DNA from: Adineta steineri
Taxonomy: Eukaryota; Rotifera; Eurotatoria; Adinetida; Adinetidae
NCBI GenBank assembly: GCA_905250115.1
Contig: CAJNOI010000100.1
Span: 1-64,000, forward strand
Length of the DNA stretch: 64,000 bases
Direction: 5' to 3'
The notes under the pieces were generated by a model. That model did no database searches. It had not been told where the DNA came from and saw only the letters and a list, made by a program, of their open reading frames with translations. This document shows positions 43,567 through 55,906 of the stretch, piece after piece. The translations under genes and the position numbers were made by a program. Each line of letters opens with the position of its first letter. Within the stretch, counting starts at the first letter, position 1.

Positions 43567-46225
43567 TTTTATATTTTGAAAAATATATCTATGAATAGAA
43601 TAAAAATTTATGAAACAATAGTTTCTCTCATTTTTAATAAAACAAACTGGGAAATAAACGTTATTTTGTTTTTCTTCTAATTCTTTAAACTCATGATTAA
43701 ATCATTATTACAATCAACAGTAAAAACAAAATTTCTGCTATTACTAACTTTTAGGAAATACCTGATTTAACAAAAATATTTATTCAAACTTCACAAGAAG
43801 AAATCAAAAATCTATTTTCATGTACGATTACAAATTATCCTGAAGATATTATGGTAAAGAAAAGACAAATTGCTACTATTGACTAGTGGTAGACATTGAT
43901 TTATTAAGCTATATTATAGGCACTTTTCAAAAAAGTGAAAGAACTGACAAGAGAATGCTATGATTGTCTAATATGTGAGTAGTTATATTGAATCCAGATC
44001 AGGGTTTTGTGTTAATAATCATAATAGAACTTGAATTTTTCATATTTGTTAATGATATATAGAAAGAAGAGTTCTAATTTCTTTTTTTCTCATTAATTAA
44101 AATAAAGATGTCTGTAAATTAATATTTTCAAAATATTATATTCTACTCACTTTTCCAATGACAGAATTGAGAATTATATTTAATGATGACTATCTTAATT
44201 TCTACGATTACAATTTGTCACTTCATGATAATAATCAAATATCTTGACTTTATAACTTTTTTTTAATCTAAATTAGAAATAAATAATATAAAGAATTCTA
44301 TACTAACCTTGTCTCGTTAATATTCTCGATAACGTACTCACAACATACACATATATACATATATAATCGACTACAAATGGCAATAACAAAAGAACAAAGA
44401 GAAAATAATGATGATAAATGGTAAAGAAAATATGATCTATCTATCATTTTCTGCTTCATATCATTTTTTTCTTCCAGTTCTTTATCTATTGTTCTTTTTC
44501 TTTGATTATCATTCTCGTACTATTTTATATAACCTTGGATTTTTATTTCTAATAGAAATATCTCAATAAATACTATAATGTAGAAAGTTTTCTTATGTTT
44601 CATATAATAATTTTATTCAATATAAAATACTTCGTTTGAGTTGAAATTTTTAAAGAGATTGCTGATGTATGAATGTTCTCTTTCTCGTAGAGAAGAGTCC
44701 AATAAACATAAATTGTTTGCTTGTGTGTCCACAGGGTCAAAAAAACATCGAAAACGGATTTTTCCAGTAGATGTGAAGACGATATATTTTCACGAGAAAG
44801 AGTGTTACTTGTAAAATAATTATTCATTTAAAGATCATAGTAAATCACACAGTATTTTTAAGCTTTCTTCAATCAAATATGATTATAAAACTATTTGATC
44901 AATATTAATTCTTGACTGTCATCTACATCGTTCTAGATAAATTTAAAAGAAAGCATATGAGAAAATGAACTGTATATCAATAAAAAAAAATTAATTAATA
45001 TACATTGATATTTATTAGAACTTGTATAAAAACCATTTCGGAAATCAGTATGAATATTAAATGTAAACAATAAGAAAATTCTTTTTCCAATAGTTTTATT
45101 TTTATTTTATATATACTGTAAAAAAAAATTAACTAATGATAAAAAGACCTTTAAGAAATAAAATAAAAGTCGTGGAAAAAATAATTGATCAACATTGAAT
45201 GGCTAATATATTTTTGGAAATTATTGAGAATACAAAACTTGAAGATCTACAATAAAGTGAAAAAGAAAGTAGATATTGTTGATTTAATGAGTAACTTGAA
45301 GTTTTTAAGATTAATCGAATTAATTAAGCACTTGATATTCACTCGTAACTGTTTGATTAATAATAAATATGCATAGACTTCAAGGGAACATAGCTAGATT
45401 CGTGAAAAAAAAGACAAAAAAAATAAGCATTCAATTCACAAGACATTGATAAAAACCTGCAGTATAGAGTTGATGCTTGTATATATTTATACAAGTGTTT
45501 TCTAATTATTTTTCTTATTTTTGATCCATGCTCCCCTGCATACAACGTGGTTTAAAAGTGACATAACATAAACTTCTTTTCAAAATTTTCATTATAGATC
45601 TATAGTTTGATGTCATATCAAAAAGGTAGAAATACAACAATACATGTTTTGACAAATTCATCTAATATATATATACGTTAAATATGATATCGAACTATAT
45701 ATCTATAAAAGCAAATTTCAAAAGAAGTTCATGTTGTGTTACTTTTGGCCTACGCTATATGAACTATCTTATGATTAAGAATGTTATGTAAATAAAATAA
45801 TATTATTAAATGAGTACGAGTATACATATGGTTGCGATTGTGAAGATAAGATGATCATTTTCAGTAATGAGAATTGTTCTAATTAGCTAGATACAAAGAC
45901 TTTTCATAGCTTAAAAGTTCTCTTCTTTTGAAATAAATCACAAGCGTAAGTTTTAATCTATGACAAAGCATTATTATTGTCAAGAAAGATATATGCATAT
46001 AAAATGATTATATTATAGAATTTTAAATTCTTATAAGAAAATTTTTGCAATAAAAAAGCATTTTTAGTACAATTAGTTCCTAGTATGAATATATGAGATT
46101 CGTTGATGTCAAATGTGATCTCACATTTTTGCGTACATTAAGCATATAACGAAAATCAAGTTAATATAAAGTCTGTTTTAGAAAAAAAAGTCAATTCTTT
46201 AGCAGTCGATAGTAGTATTGTGAAT
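43567..46225. other. Long AT-rich intergenic region
   Basis: No supportable gene. A short protein-like segment at 43755-43855 (EIPDLTKIFIQTSQEEIKNL) follows a TTTTAG acceptor and may be a stray exon. One MITE copy lies at 44674-44813. Confidence 0.5.
44674..44813 (+). mobile_element. TCTCGTAGA MITE, copy 2 (internally deleted)
   Basis: Starts TTCTCTTTCTCGTAGAGAAG, continues GTTTGCTTGTGTGTCCACAG as in copy 1, and ends CACGAGAAAGAGTGTTACTTG. The middle, about 220 bases in copy 1, is missing. Confidence 0.65.
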
Positions 46226-49200
46226 CTACCATGTAATGACATAACGTTGCACCCGATTGTTTCCATTGTCGCTTACGTACAGAATACTTTCATCAGGACT
46301 CAACATAACATGACTAGGTCCCTTTAACATCGTTGCATTGCAACCATTAACACCAGTTACGCCAATAATGGTTATTCCAGTTTTTGCTCCAGCTCTCCAA
46401 AGTTGCACACGGTGGTTTAGCTTGTCGGCAATATAGATATCGCCTGCTCGTGAGACACAAACGGCGTAGGGCTGATTTAATTGACTACTGTTTGTTCCCG
46501 ATCCATAACCACCAGCTACAGTTGTACCGACTGTTGCATTGGAAAGATTGAAACGTTGAATTCGGCTATTACCGTAATCAGTGACATAAATATACGTATT
46601 ATTTTCATCGATAAAGAGACCATAGGGTTGATTAATCTGAGTACTTCCAATGAATTGTGTACCGGCAGTGGCATTTGGCGCCCATTTCATGATCCGACTA
46701 TTACTGTTATCACAAACGTAAAGATTTCCTTTCGAGTCTCGCACTAATCCAATTCCGTTGCCGAAGGTGCTTGTCGTAGATCCATAAACGCCAGTACCTG
46801 CGACCATAATACCGCTTGTTGCATTCTGTTTCCAGAACATGATGCGATGGTTCATATTATCATTGATGTATAAGTTCATTGATGCATCAACAACTATTTC
46901 TCCTGGATTATAAAGTTGACTTAAGCTGCTGCCTAAAATNNNNNNNNNNNNNNNNNNNNNNNNNNNNNNNNNNNNNNNNNNNNNNNNNNNNNNNNNNNNN
47001 NNNNNNNNNNNNNNNNNNNNNNNNNNNNNNNNNNNNNNNACTATTTCTCCTGGATTATAAAGTTGACTTAAGCTGCTGCCTAAAATACCAGTACCAGCAA
47101 CCATAATTAAGCTTGTAGCGTTCGGTTTTAGCTGCATCACTCTACTATTAGTACAATCAGCAATGAAAAGCGAACCGTCAACACCTAATGCCAGGCCATA
47201 GGGATTTGCTAGACCATTACTATCATTTCCCGCTATACAATTGCTATGTCCAACGAAAGTAGATCCGCTGAGTGGAAACGGTGCTAAAAGAAATAATGAG
47301 AATATAAATTCAATACTTTTCCGATGGACAAAACGATTTGCAGAGATCTTTTCAACTGAGAACTAGAGAAGAAGAAGAAGGAGATATCATCATTGCTCTG
47401 ACCTTCAAAGCACTTGATACAATATCAATCAAATGCCTTTGAAGTGAAATTGAACGGTTTTTTTTAAATGAGCACCGCTAACCATCGATCACTTTAGTAT
47501 GAAAGTCTAATTAGTGGTGGCTGACATGACTAGACATATAACACATAGATTGATTTCGTAAACTCGATAGACACAATGTCCTTAAAATATATCATTTTTG
47601 TGCGATATAATAATTCCCACTGACGACATAGCACTCTCGTTTTGTATTCTAATATCTTTCTCATCTTCTGGTGATGCAAAATCGATCGTTCCATGTGAGT
47701 AACGAGTAACTTATATTGCATCTACTATTTAAGTATTTGTAAGAAGAAGGACTAACACGACTAGATGACGGAATGAGCATTATATATCGAGCATATCAGC
47801 AACACTATTCCATTAGTTTGTTCTTATGTTCACAATGTAAGAAGAAATTCTTTGTCGTGTACTAGGAACATAAAGGAAGATCTACTTTTGTAAACTAATA
47901 GAGAATAATCAAATTCATTGTATGCTAGAAAATAGGAACGGAAAAAAGACTTATACTCATAATTACTCATAAGAACTTTTTTTGGTTATTTCATCGTTTA
48001 TTAGGATGATAATATTCAATTTATCGTAATAGAATTCTTTCACTTCATGTTTTGTCTATGCAGACAACGATCGAAATTGTCTATTGACTGTCTATTCACA
48101 AATGTCTTTGTTTAGTTTAAGTGTTAAGACAATAGAGTATGCTGACAAGAATAATCTTCTTCACTCATCCCTGATGTTCACTAACCAATGGTTAATGGTC
48201 TATAAAAAACATTACAGACTATCTAATGTAGATTACGTACGAAGTGTTGTTGTTGCTGTTGTAGCCGATGTAGACGTTGTTGTTTTTGATGTTGTTGATG
48301 ATGATGTCGTCGATGTTGACGTTGTTGTTTTGGTTGTTGTCGTTGATGTCGACGTTGTTGTTGTTGACGAGGTACTCGATGAAGACGTTGTTGTTGATGA
48401 TGATGATGATGATGTGGTCGATGAAGACATTGTTGTTGTTGTCGTCGTTGATGTAGACGTTGTCGTTGTTGTTGTTATTATTGTTGACGTAGGCGATGTT
48501 GGTGTAGTTGTTGATGTAGACGATGTTGTTGTCGACGTAGACGTTTCTGTTGATGTTGTTATTATTGTTGACGTTGGCAATGTTGTTGCAGTTGTTGATG
48601 TAGACGTTGCCACTGTTGATGTTGATGATGAAGTGTTTGATGTGTCAGTAGTTGATAATGTTGTTGGCGTTGTCGTCATTGATATAGTAGTGGATTCTAT
48701 TTGAAAAATAGTATATTAATTCTTTTGATGTCAATTTTTTTAAAATCAAAAATTGGTTCTTTTTGTAAGATTGTAAACACTGAAATTGTCGTTATATCTC
48801 AAAGGAAAATCGATCACCATTATTAATACAACCTTTATTCATGAAATCAATCTTCATTTCACCTTCAGTCGATTATTCACTAAAGATCTGAAACTCATCA
48901 TGACGGGGAGTCATATAAAAAAAATAAAATGATTTTGTCTATATGTATTAGTTGATGAACTATTCTAAGAAAACTTTTCTCTGGTATTTATATGTTTATT
49001 CATTTTTTCCTTTTATATTAACTATTAGATTTTCTAACTAGTAATAGCAGTTATTGATTCTGAATCGTTATTTTCACTTAAGGTACGTATTAGTGAAATT
49101 GGATTTTATCTATAAATCAGTTGATAAAAGGTGTTTCCCTAGAAGTAGATGGTGAAATGCTGTTTTTCATTCTAACTGCGATCGATACAAGTGTAATGAA

Positions 49201-49579
49201 GGAATCCATCAGTAATATTATATTGAATATTTAGACAAGAACTCAAATTTTAATTACCTTCGATTGCATTTTGAGATGGCGGTTGCGTTATAAATATAAA
49301 TGTCGAGTTGAAGTTATCCATTACCCTTGCTGATGATGAGTAGTTGGCAAATAAAACGCATGTTTTATTATCTGCATAGCAGTTCAATCCTACATATGAC
49401 GATGGTACGGTAGAAAAGAATGCTTTACAAATACATTCTGAGCAGGTATCCTTGTATTCGATAATAGTAGTCGTATCGTTTGAATCGTACATTGCATTAT
49501 TAATAGAACCAATACGAGTTGTACAGTTACAATTAATAATTATAATTGTCAGAAGAAGAAAAGCGACTAGTAGTATCAT
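46226..49579 (-). CDS. Secreted NHL-repeat (beta-propeller) protein with mucin-like linker
   Basis: Three exons on the minus strand (49579-49258, 48696-48241, 47283-46226) join in frame with good GT-AG sites. Exon 1 gives a signal peptide (MILLVAFLLLTIIIINCNC) and a small Cys-rich module (TCSECICKAFFS ... GLNCYADNKTCVLFANY). Exon 2 is almost entirely Thr/Ser (about 150 residues), a probable O-glycosylated stalk. Exon 3 carries about six NHL repeats of the form NPYGLALGVDGSLFIADCTNSRV ... GTTVAGG, forming a beta-propeller. The layout recurs in bdelloid surface proteins; NHL propellers bind proteins or RNA (family knowledge). ATG 49579 is chosen because the frame upstream begins with TTG. A 100-N gap lies within exon 3. 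Confidence 0.8.
46940..47039. other. Assembly gap (100 N) flanked by a 47-bp identical repeat
   Basis: The 47 bases before the gap (46893-46939) are repeated exactly after it (47040-47086). This suggests overlapping contigs that were not merged. Collapsing the repeat and gap removes 147 bp (49 codons) and keeps the NHL frame. Confidence 0.9.
48241..48696 (-). repeat. Thr/Ser-coding trinucleotide tract (exon 2 of the NHL gene)
   Basis: On the plus strand this is GTTGTT/GATGTT-rich and on the minus strand ACA/TCA-type codons. It is coding on the minus strand, so the antisense Val/Asp-rich frame is not a gene. Copy number is likely to vary between alleles. Confidence 0.75.
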
Positions 49580-52164
49580 ATTCTCTATCAAATGCAAAGT
49601 AAAGAATTGCAACTGCTCAGCTCGTTTTTAATAGAATGAAACCAGAAAAAAGTGCATCTATCTTTATTCTTTCTCTTTTTTTGTTGATTGTCTCCTGAAA
49701 AGACATCTAGTTTAAATTGCTCGTCATACTTGAGTGCAGTAAAATTTTGTTCTTTGAAACTCAAAATACGTCAGTCTATGAACTCTTTCTCAACTAATAC
49801 ACTGAATAATTTCATTCTAAATATAAATCTCAATTAAAGTAATTCAAATGTGTTCTTTTAATATCGAAGAAAAGAACAAGTTTTTTTAATGGATATTAGC
49901 AATTTAAAATTGATGAGATGTCTAATTTGAGTTAAAATATAGAGTATATATTCAAAACATACCTCTTTATTTAAACGACAAATTAAAAATAGAATATAAA
50001 AACACATTACTTACCACTAATAGAGGTTTAACAGTTCATCAACTCGTGAGTTCCTAAGCTTCAGTGCATTTTTTTTATCTAATGATTCTTCTTTTAATTA
50101 TAACAATTAAAGTAATTAAATATAAACGTTACTCAATTTTCCCTAATATTATCTAAATATGTTTTAGATTTTTCTTAAACTAGATTAATATGTGAAGATG
50201 ATCCTGAGAGATAATCACGATTGAAATAGATTGAACGAAAAAATATTCTTGAATATTTAAAATTAGTCAATCAATTTGATTTTCGAACGTTTTCAATTAT
50301 CTTTAACGACATCCAAGATTTTGTATTCGATGCTTCACCTAATCATAAATGTGATACACAAGAGAATCTGTTGCTGTTTATAACGTCTTAATTGCACCTT
50401 TCAGTATATATTTATATTGCATTCGAATAATTGATTTTCAACAGCCTTTTCTATTTATCGAATCATATACTATGTGTATTCTTGAATACATATTTTATAT
50501 GTCTCATTCTGTTTTTTAAGTGTCCACACGTATCGCAAATGTAAAGTTATCCACTAGGCAGCGTTGTTATTTTTACTAAGTAATATATAGATGAAGTGTG
50601 TTCGTTATGTGCACATGTTCTATTGTTAAAACTTTGCAATTATAGTTGTCATCAATGATACTTAGAATACGGTAATATCTGAAAACACATGAATGAGAAT
50701 AAAGAGAGAAGATGAGATAATGTTTTTTTCCAAAGTAGTCTCTTAATGAGATGGCATCGTTCAAATTTTTCACAAAGTAATATTTACAATTTAATACGTT
50801 TTAAAGTGCATTAAAATATTAGTTGAAATAGTAATATATATGTTTTACTTGTGAGAGATTTAATTAAATTTAACGTGGAACTCTACAAAAAAGAAGAGTT
50901 TATTTTGTTGATAAATCAATAGCAGTTGTTTCTTTTCACCTCGTATCATATTGTCTGTTTTATACATACAGAGTAGAAAACTGTGTGACGCGTCATAAAC
51001 AATTTGTTGTTAACATATTTACATTGAAATAAACAGAGAACGAAATAATAGAAAAATAATTTGACTCGACCAGTTCTGTCGTTCTGGAATATTTTTATCA
51101 TGTATCTTGTATTTTTTTACATAAGTTATATATACGATAAGTATAGATATTACTTAATCTTTCATGCCATACTCTATGCATGCAAAACCTTTTCTGTATT
51201 CGAAATAAATGAAATGAATAAAAATTAATGCAGTGGAAAAGTTGTATGACAGTTTGTACTCTATGTTCATGAACAGAATATCAGAGTTTAATCGACAATT
51301 CGAAAAATAAATATTTATGTAAATTATAATTGTATACTATTGAGTCATAACTCATTCGAATATCTGTCATCAACTGTTAACAAAAAATTGAAATCTTGAT
51401 AAATATCATTCGAGAAGAAATTAGTACTTTTTACAATAATGAAAACTCATGCAATTACTCGATTAAAATAAACATATTTATCATTTGAAAATATTAAATG
51501 ATGACATTCAAGTATAAAACGCGTGCCCAATCGATTATTTTCTTTTGATGAGATGTATGTGAAGTACTACATCGTTTTATTCATAAAAACAAATTTTCAT
51601 ACATTTATATATTTTTGCAACTATAGAGTTATAACTTGTGTACAATTCTTTATATAAATCTACATATGAGAAAAATTTAACGAAAAGAAATGTAATAATA
51701 TTTTTCTTTCTATTAATCAATTCTGTAAATATATATTGAATAGAATAAATAATTACTTCTCTTTTCTATACACATATATTAATCAAACATATTAATGTTT
51801 TTTTTCCTCGTCATGTAATGTATAAAATATAAAACAGAGTTAATATCAGAAAAAAAAGATTATGCATTGAATGTGTGAACAAGAAAAAGAAAAATTTGAT
51901 TATATTTTGTGAACTACAATATTTAATATTGTGTTGAAAAAAAATTTGATATCAATTTATAACGTTTTCATTCTGTCGAATATTTTTGTTCTATTCTTTG
52001 CAATATAAATATTCGATCAACAAAAAAAACCTTTTAACATACTCTATCAAAAGAAAATAGGTAAACGAATAATACGTAGTTTAGTTGAATAACATATCAT
52101 GCAGGGTAAAGAAATTATTTAAACACTGGAGGAAGTAAGTAAGAGTAATGTTACAGTTCTTCAC
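49580..52164. other. Long AT-rich intergenic region
   Basis: 2.6 kb without a gene, tandem repeat or hairpin that I can support. Confidence 0.5.
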
Positions 52165-52300
52165 TGATTGATTGAAGGGTAATCACAAATCTGAAGTCGG
52201 CTTTTTGAAATTGTTTGAATAAATAGTTTACTAGTAGTGACGACACATCGTTTCTACAAGAAAAAGCTGGGCGGGGTCTCTGTGCGAGCGTTACTTGTAC
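52165..52300 (+). mobile_element. TCTCGTAGA MITE, copy 3 (3' half)
   Basis: Shares GAAGTCGGCTTTTTGAAATTG and TTTGAATAAATAGTTTACT with copy 4 and ends TTTCTACAAGAAAAAGC ... GCGAGCGTTACTTG. It lies 40 bp before the ATG of the large membrane protein, so it may form part of its promoter or 5' UTR. Confidence 0.6.
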
Positions 52301-52339
52301 ATAAGGCATATTACAAAAAATAATTTTGATTAATTGTAG

Positions 52340-55126
52340 ATGAAAATGTTACTTCGTGTTATATATTTTCTTATATTTTTTAACATTTCCTGGTGTCAAT
52401 ATGATTTAATTAATGTTTATCCAGGTACGAGAATGTCTGTTAACGATGATATGTTTGTTTCAGCATCAAATGCTTTCTATAATTTTGCTGTTCTTCTCTA
52501 TCCATTTCGAAATACTACTGATGGTGGATCTATATTATGTAATATGAGATATAATACAACTGATCGTTTTGTTCATAGTGTTGCTGTAATAGGTATTGCT
52601 AAAAATAGTAGTACGAATTCTGAACAATTTATGTTTGTTTTTGCTGCTGAAAAAATCTCAACAATGTCTCCGTATGTTTGTATTGGTATTATTACAAAAT
52701 CAACATGTAGTTATTCTTATTCATGTACAGATATGGGTATAATAGGATCTCATCAAGAATATTTCTTAATTGGTGTTGATACAAATGGAACTTTTGCATA
52801 TGGATTTACGAGTTTATTTGTATTTAAATTAGATATTTATGCAAATAAAATTATTTTAAATTTAACAACAGATTCTGTTTGGCCATCTCAAGGTTTTATA
52901 CCACATGCAATGGATATAGCTGATACATGGGGAGTCGTTGCTGGTTATGGATATGCAGATGAAAATAGACATAATTATGGTACACTTGGATGTTTAATTG
53001 ATCTTTCAACATTAATAAATGCATCTTGTATATCCGTAACTAATGAATCAACATTTTTAATTCCATCCAATGTTGTTTCATACAATGATTTATATGAATT
53101 ATCAGTTGCTATTCGTGGTAATAAAATACTTATTGGAATACTTCGTGTTTCGTCAGTTGTTATTCTTCAAAACTATGGATTATCATTAACTATTAATCGT
53201 ATACATATACTCTCTTTTCTTTCATCAAATTCCGTATGTCGTGTCGTTGATTGGGCTGATGATACAACAATAGCTATATTAGTTCAAGATCCATTTGAAA
53301 CATCATGGTCAACAACACAAATATTTTTTTATCGTGAAAATTCCGTAACACTTACATCTCCAATCTTTACATTTCCTAATAATCAACAAGTAATCGGTAG
53401 TCGTTTATCACGTCCATCATTTGCTCGATTTGGTATAACTATAAAAGGTAATATGGCTATACTTACAGATAAAGCTGATATATTAATTATTCCACTTGCA
53501 TCTGCTGGTTATACTTCAAGTTGGATTTATAATATTGAACGTACTTATGTTTTTTATTTTCAACCAAAACTTTGTATTGGTGGAACTTATAAAAATCGTT
53601 CAAGTTTAGGTCCTTGTCAAATTTGTCCTTCAAATACACGAAATCCTGGTACATTCTCCTATGAAATTACTCAATGTATACCATGTTCAAATTCGTTTTG
53701 TCCACTTGCATCATTAGCTGATATTACTAATTTAACTACAATATCTTCTTATAGTCAAGCAGTTGCCTATCCTGAAACAGCAGATACAACAGATATTGAA
53801 GATATTCTTTTAAAAAATATCTTTCAAATTGGTAATGATCCACATTGTTTATTAATTTCACCTGTTCTTTGGACAATCATTGCTAGTACTTTATGTTTTC
53901 TATTTATATTATTTATTGTTACTATTGATTTATGTGGATATGAACCATGTATAAAATATAGTAAAACAATGAAGAAAATATTTAAACATACTGATATTAT
54001 TGGTGAAGGTAAAATGTGGATTGGTGGTTTAACAACATTAGCTATAATTGTTCTTGTTTCATTTTCTTATTGGTTTTCGGCATCATTTATAAGACGATAT
54101 CCAATTGAAAATATATTTCAATCAGCTAAATTTTCTTGTGATCTATCATTAGTTAATGCACAATTTTCTACTGGTCTTGTATTACTTGCTATTCCAAAAT
54201 CTGAAAGTGCACAACCAATATTTGATCTTCTTGATAAACAAATATTTAATTTAACTGCTGAATTAATAAATACAGGATTTACATGTAATTCAATAACTGC
54301 ACAAGAAAATCTTATTAGTTCAAAATATGTTCCATTAATAATTGATTGTCAACAAACAATAACAACAGCAACAACATCCGTTACATTTTCATTACCAAGA
54401 CATTTAACAACTATACAAATAAATATTAGTGGTCCATATTGGATTGGAGCTATTCGTTTATGTATTCGTGGACATGGTCAAATAAGTGGTAGTAATACAT
54501 TACGTGAACTTGATTTTTGTGAATTTTATTCTACACCTAATCAAGCTATAAGTCGATATACATATATACCAATTGTATTTGTTAAAAATATAAATATGAC
54601 ACAATCATTAAATCCAACAGATCCAGTTCTGTATTCAGGTATATGGATGCCAACATTTACAACTGTACCACTTTCAGATGAAGAATATTATGTTAAATTT
54701 GGTAATTATTTACGTTATACATCATCATCAACTATACTTCAAATAATGCTTGATGAACGTCCATTTTATATAAAAAATATTCAACAACCTATTGTTCGAA
54801 CAGCTGAATTAATATTTCATAGTTTATTATTTACTTCATTATGTATTGAATTATTTGCTTTCTCTTTTCTATTTATCAAACTTCTTATTAAACCAATATG
54901 TCAATCAATTGTTTATTTATTCAAAAAAATTTATCATCGAATTTTTCTGTTGAATGATTTACATTCATCAAATACAAATGATTCAATTTCAAAAATACAA
55001 ACTCATCTAAAAGGAAGCATTGAATCGGATTCATTTATATATGAAAATAATCAAAGAAAAAATTCGAAAACTTGTTTAACATCTCAAACTGAACTAAATT
55101 CAATTGAAACAATTAGTAAACTTTAG
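52340..55126 (+). CDS. Large receptor-like membrane protein, three transmembrane segments
   Basis: 928 aa in one exon. A signal peptide (1-19) is followed by a roughly 390-residue ectodomain with regularly spaced short beta-strand blocks (possibly a beta-propeller) and many N-x-S/T sites. A Cys-rich module at about 411-457 (GPCQICPSNTRNPG ... CIPCSNSFC) resembles TNFR/EGF-like repeats. TM segments lie at about 505-530, 558-580 and 828-852, with a second ectodomain of about 245 residues between the last two. The cytoplasmic tail (about 75 residues) is Ser/Thr-rich. The topology recalls a bdelloid family of orphan membrane proteins. I recognise no catalytic motif, so a sensing or adhesion role is inference. 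MITE copies flank it on both sides. Confidence 0.65.
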   Translation: MKMLLRVIYFLIFFNISWCQYDLINVYPGTRMSVNDDMFVSASNAFYNFAVLLYPFRNTTDGGSILCNMRYNTTDRFVHSVAVIGIAKNSSTNSEQFMFVFAAEKISTMSPYVCIGIITKSTCSYSYSCTDMGIIGSHQEYFLIGVDTNGTFAYGFTSLFVFKLDIYANKIILNLTTDSVWPSQGFIPHAMDIADTWGVVAGYGYADENRHNYGTLGCLIDLSTLINASCISVTNESTFLIPSNVVSYNDLYELSVAIRGNKILIGILRVSSVVILQNYGLSLTINRIHILSFLSSNSVCRVVDWADDTTIAILVQDPFETSWSTTQIFFYRENSVTLTSPIFTFPNNQQVIGSRLSRPSFARFGITIKGNMAILTDKADILIIPLASAGYTSSWIYNIERTYVFYFQPKLCIGGTYKNRSSLGPCQICPSNTRNPGTFSYEITQCIPCSNSFCPLASLADITNLTTISSYSQAVAYPETADTTDIEDILLKNIFQIGNDPHCLLISPVLWTIIASTLCFLFILFIVTIDLCGYEPCIKYSKTMKKIFKHTDIIGEGKMWIGGLTTLAIIVLVSFSYWFSASFIRRYPIENIFQSAKFSCDLSLVNAQFSTGLVLLAIPKSESAQPIFDLLDKQIFNLTAELINTGFTCNSITAQENLISSKYVPLIIDCQQTITTATTSVTFSLPRHLTTIQINISGPYWIGAIRLCIRGHGQISGSNTLRELDFCEFYSTPNQAISRYTYIPIVFVKNINMTQSLNPTDPVLYSGIWMPTFTTVPLSDEEYYVKFGNYLRYTSSSTILQIMLDERPFYIKNIQQPIVRTAELIFHSLLFTSLCIELFAFSFLFIKLLIKPICQSIVYLFKKIYHRIFLLNDLHSSNTNDSISKIQTHLKGSIESDSFIYENNQRKNSKTCLTSQTELNSIETISKL

Positions 55127-55215
55127 ATTGAACGATATATTTATAATGGAAAAAAGAGAATTTTATACCATTTTTTCTTATTTTGAATAAGATAATTCGT
55201 CTTTAATAAAATATA

Positions 55216-55462
55216 TTTTCTTTCTCGTACAGAAGAGTCCAGTAAACATAAATTGTCTGATTGATTGATTGATCCAAGAATTAAGTAAAGATATAAAAGT
55301 AATTTCTTTTTATAAGGGCTGACCGAAAGGTAATCAAAATCGGGGAATTCAAATCTAAAGTCGGTCTTTTGAAATTGTTTGAATAAATAGTTTACTGATA
55401 GCGATAAGACATATCATTTCTACGAGAAAGGGATGAGCGAGTTTCCAGACGAGCGTTACTTG
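55216..55462 (+). mobile_element. TCTCGTAGA MITE, copy 4
   Basis: Begins TTTCTTTCTCGTACAGAAG, carries AGAGTCCAGTAAACATAAATTG as in copies 1 and 2, and ends TTTCTACGAGAAAGGGATG ... GACGAGCGTTACTTG. A TGATTGATTGAT run sits at the internal deletion point. Confidence 0.65.
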
Positions 55463-55906
55463 TTTAGTTGTAAAACAAAATTAGAATAAATCTGACTTTT
55501 GTTTCTCCTATACATATATATTGATGATCGATTTTATGGTTAAAATGAATATGTAATAATAATATATTTGATTAGTATCGGCATCTATACTGTTTTTTTA
55601 TTCTTTCACGTCAAACATTAAGACGATAAGCACTGTTTTTCTCTTTCCTACGATCGACATGCTAGGCTGCAAGAAAAATCTTATATTTTTTGTTCTTCCT
55701 CTTGTAAATATATTTCTATTCTCGCGAAAACGTTGTTGTTGTTTTTTTCTTTCTATCGACCATGTGAATAACCTTTGCTCTCTCGTCTAACTATATTTGT
55801 TTATCTACTTTCTTTTCCTTACAAATAATATAGGTCACATTCATGTGAAGTACCTAGACAACTTAATTTCTTTTAATCTTCGTCATATACGTGAAGCTAA
55901 ATTTAT
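55463..55906. other. Upstream region of the patatin gene
   Basis: AT-rich; no gene seen. Confidence 0.5.

Noticed and set aside
48084..48704. Plus-strand Val/Asp-rich 206-codon frame
   Set aside because: Antisense of the Thr/Ser-rich exon, which has proper splice sites and joins to a signal peptide and NHL repeats.
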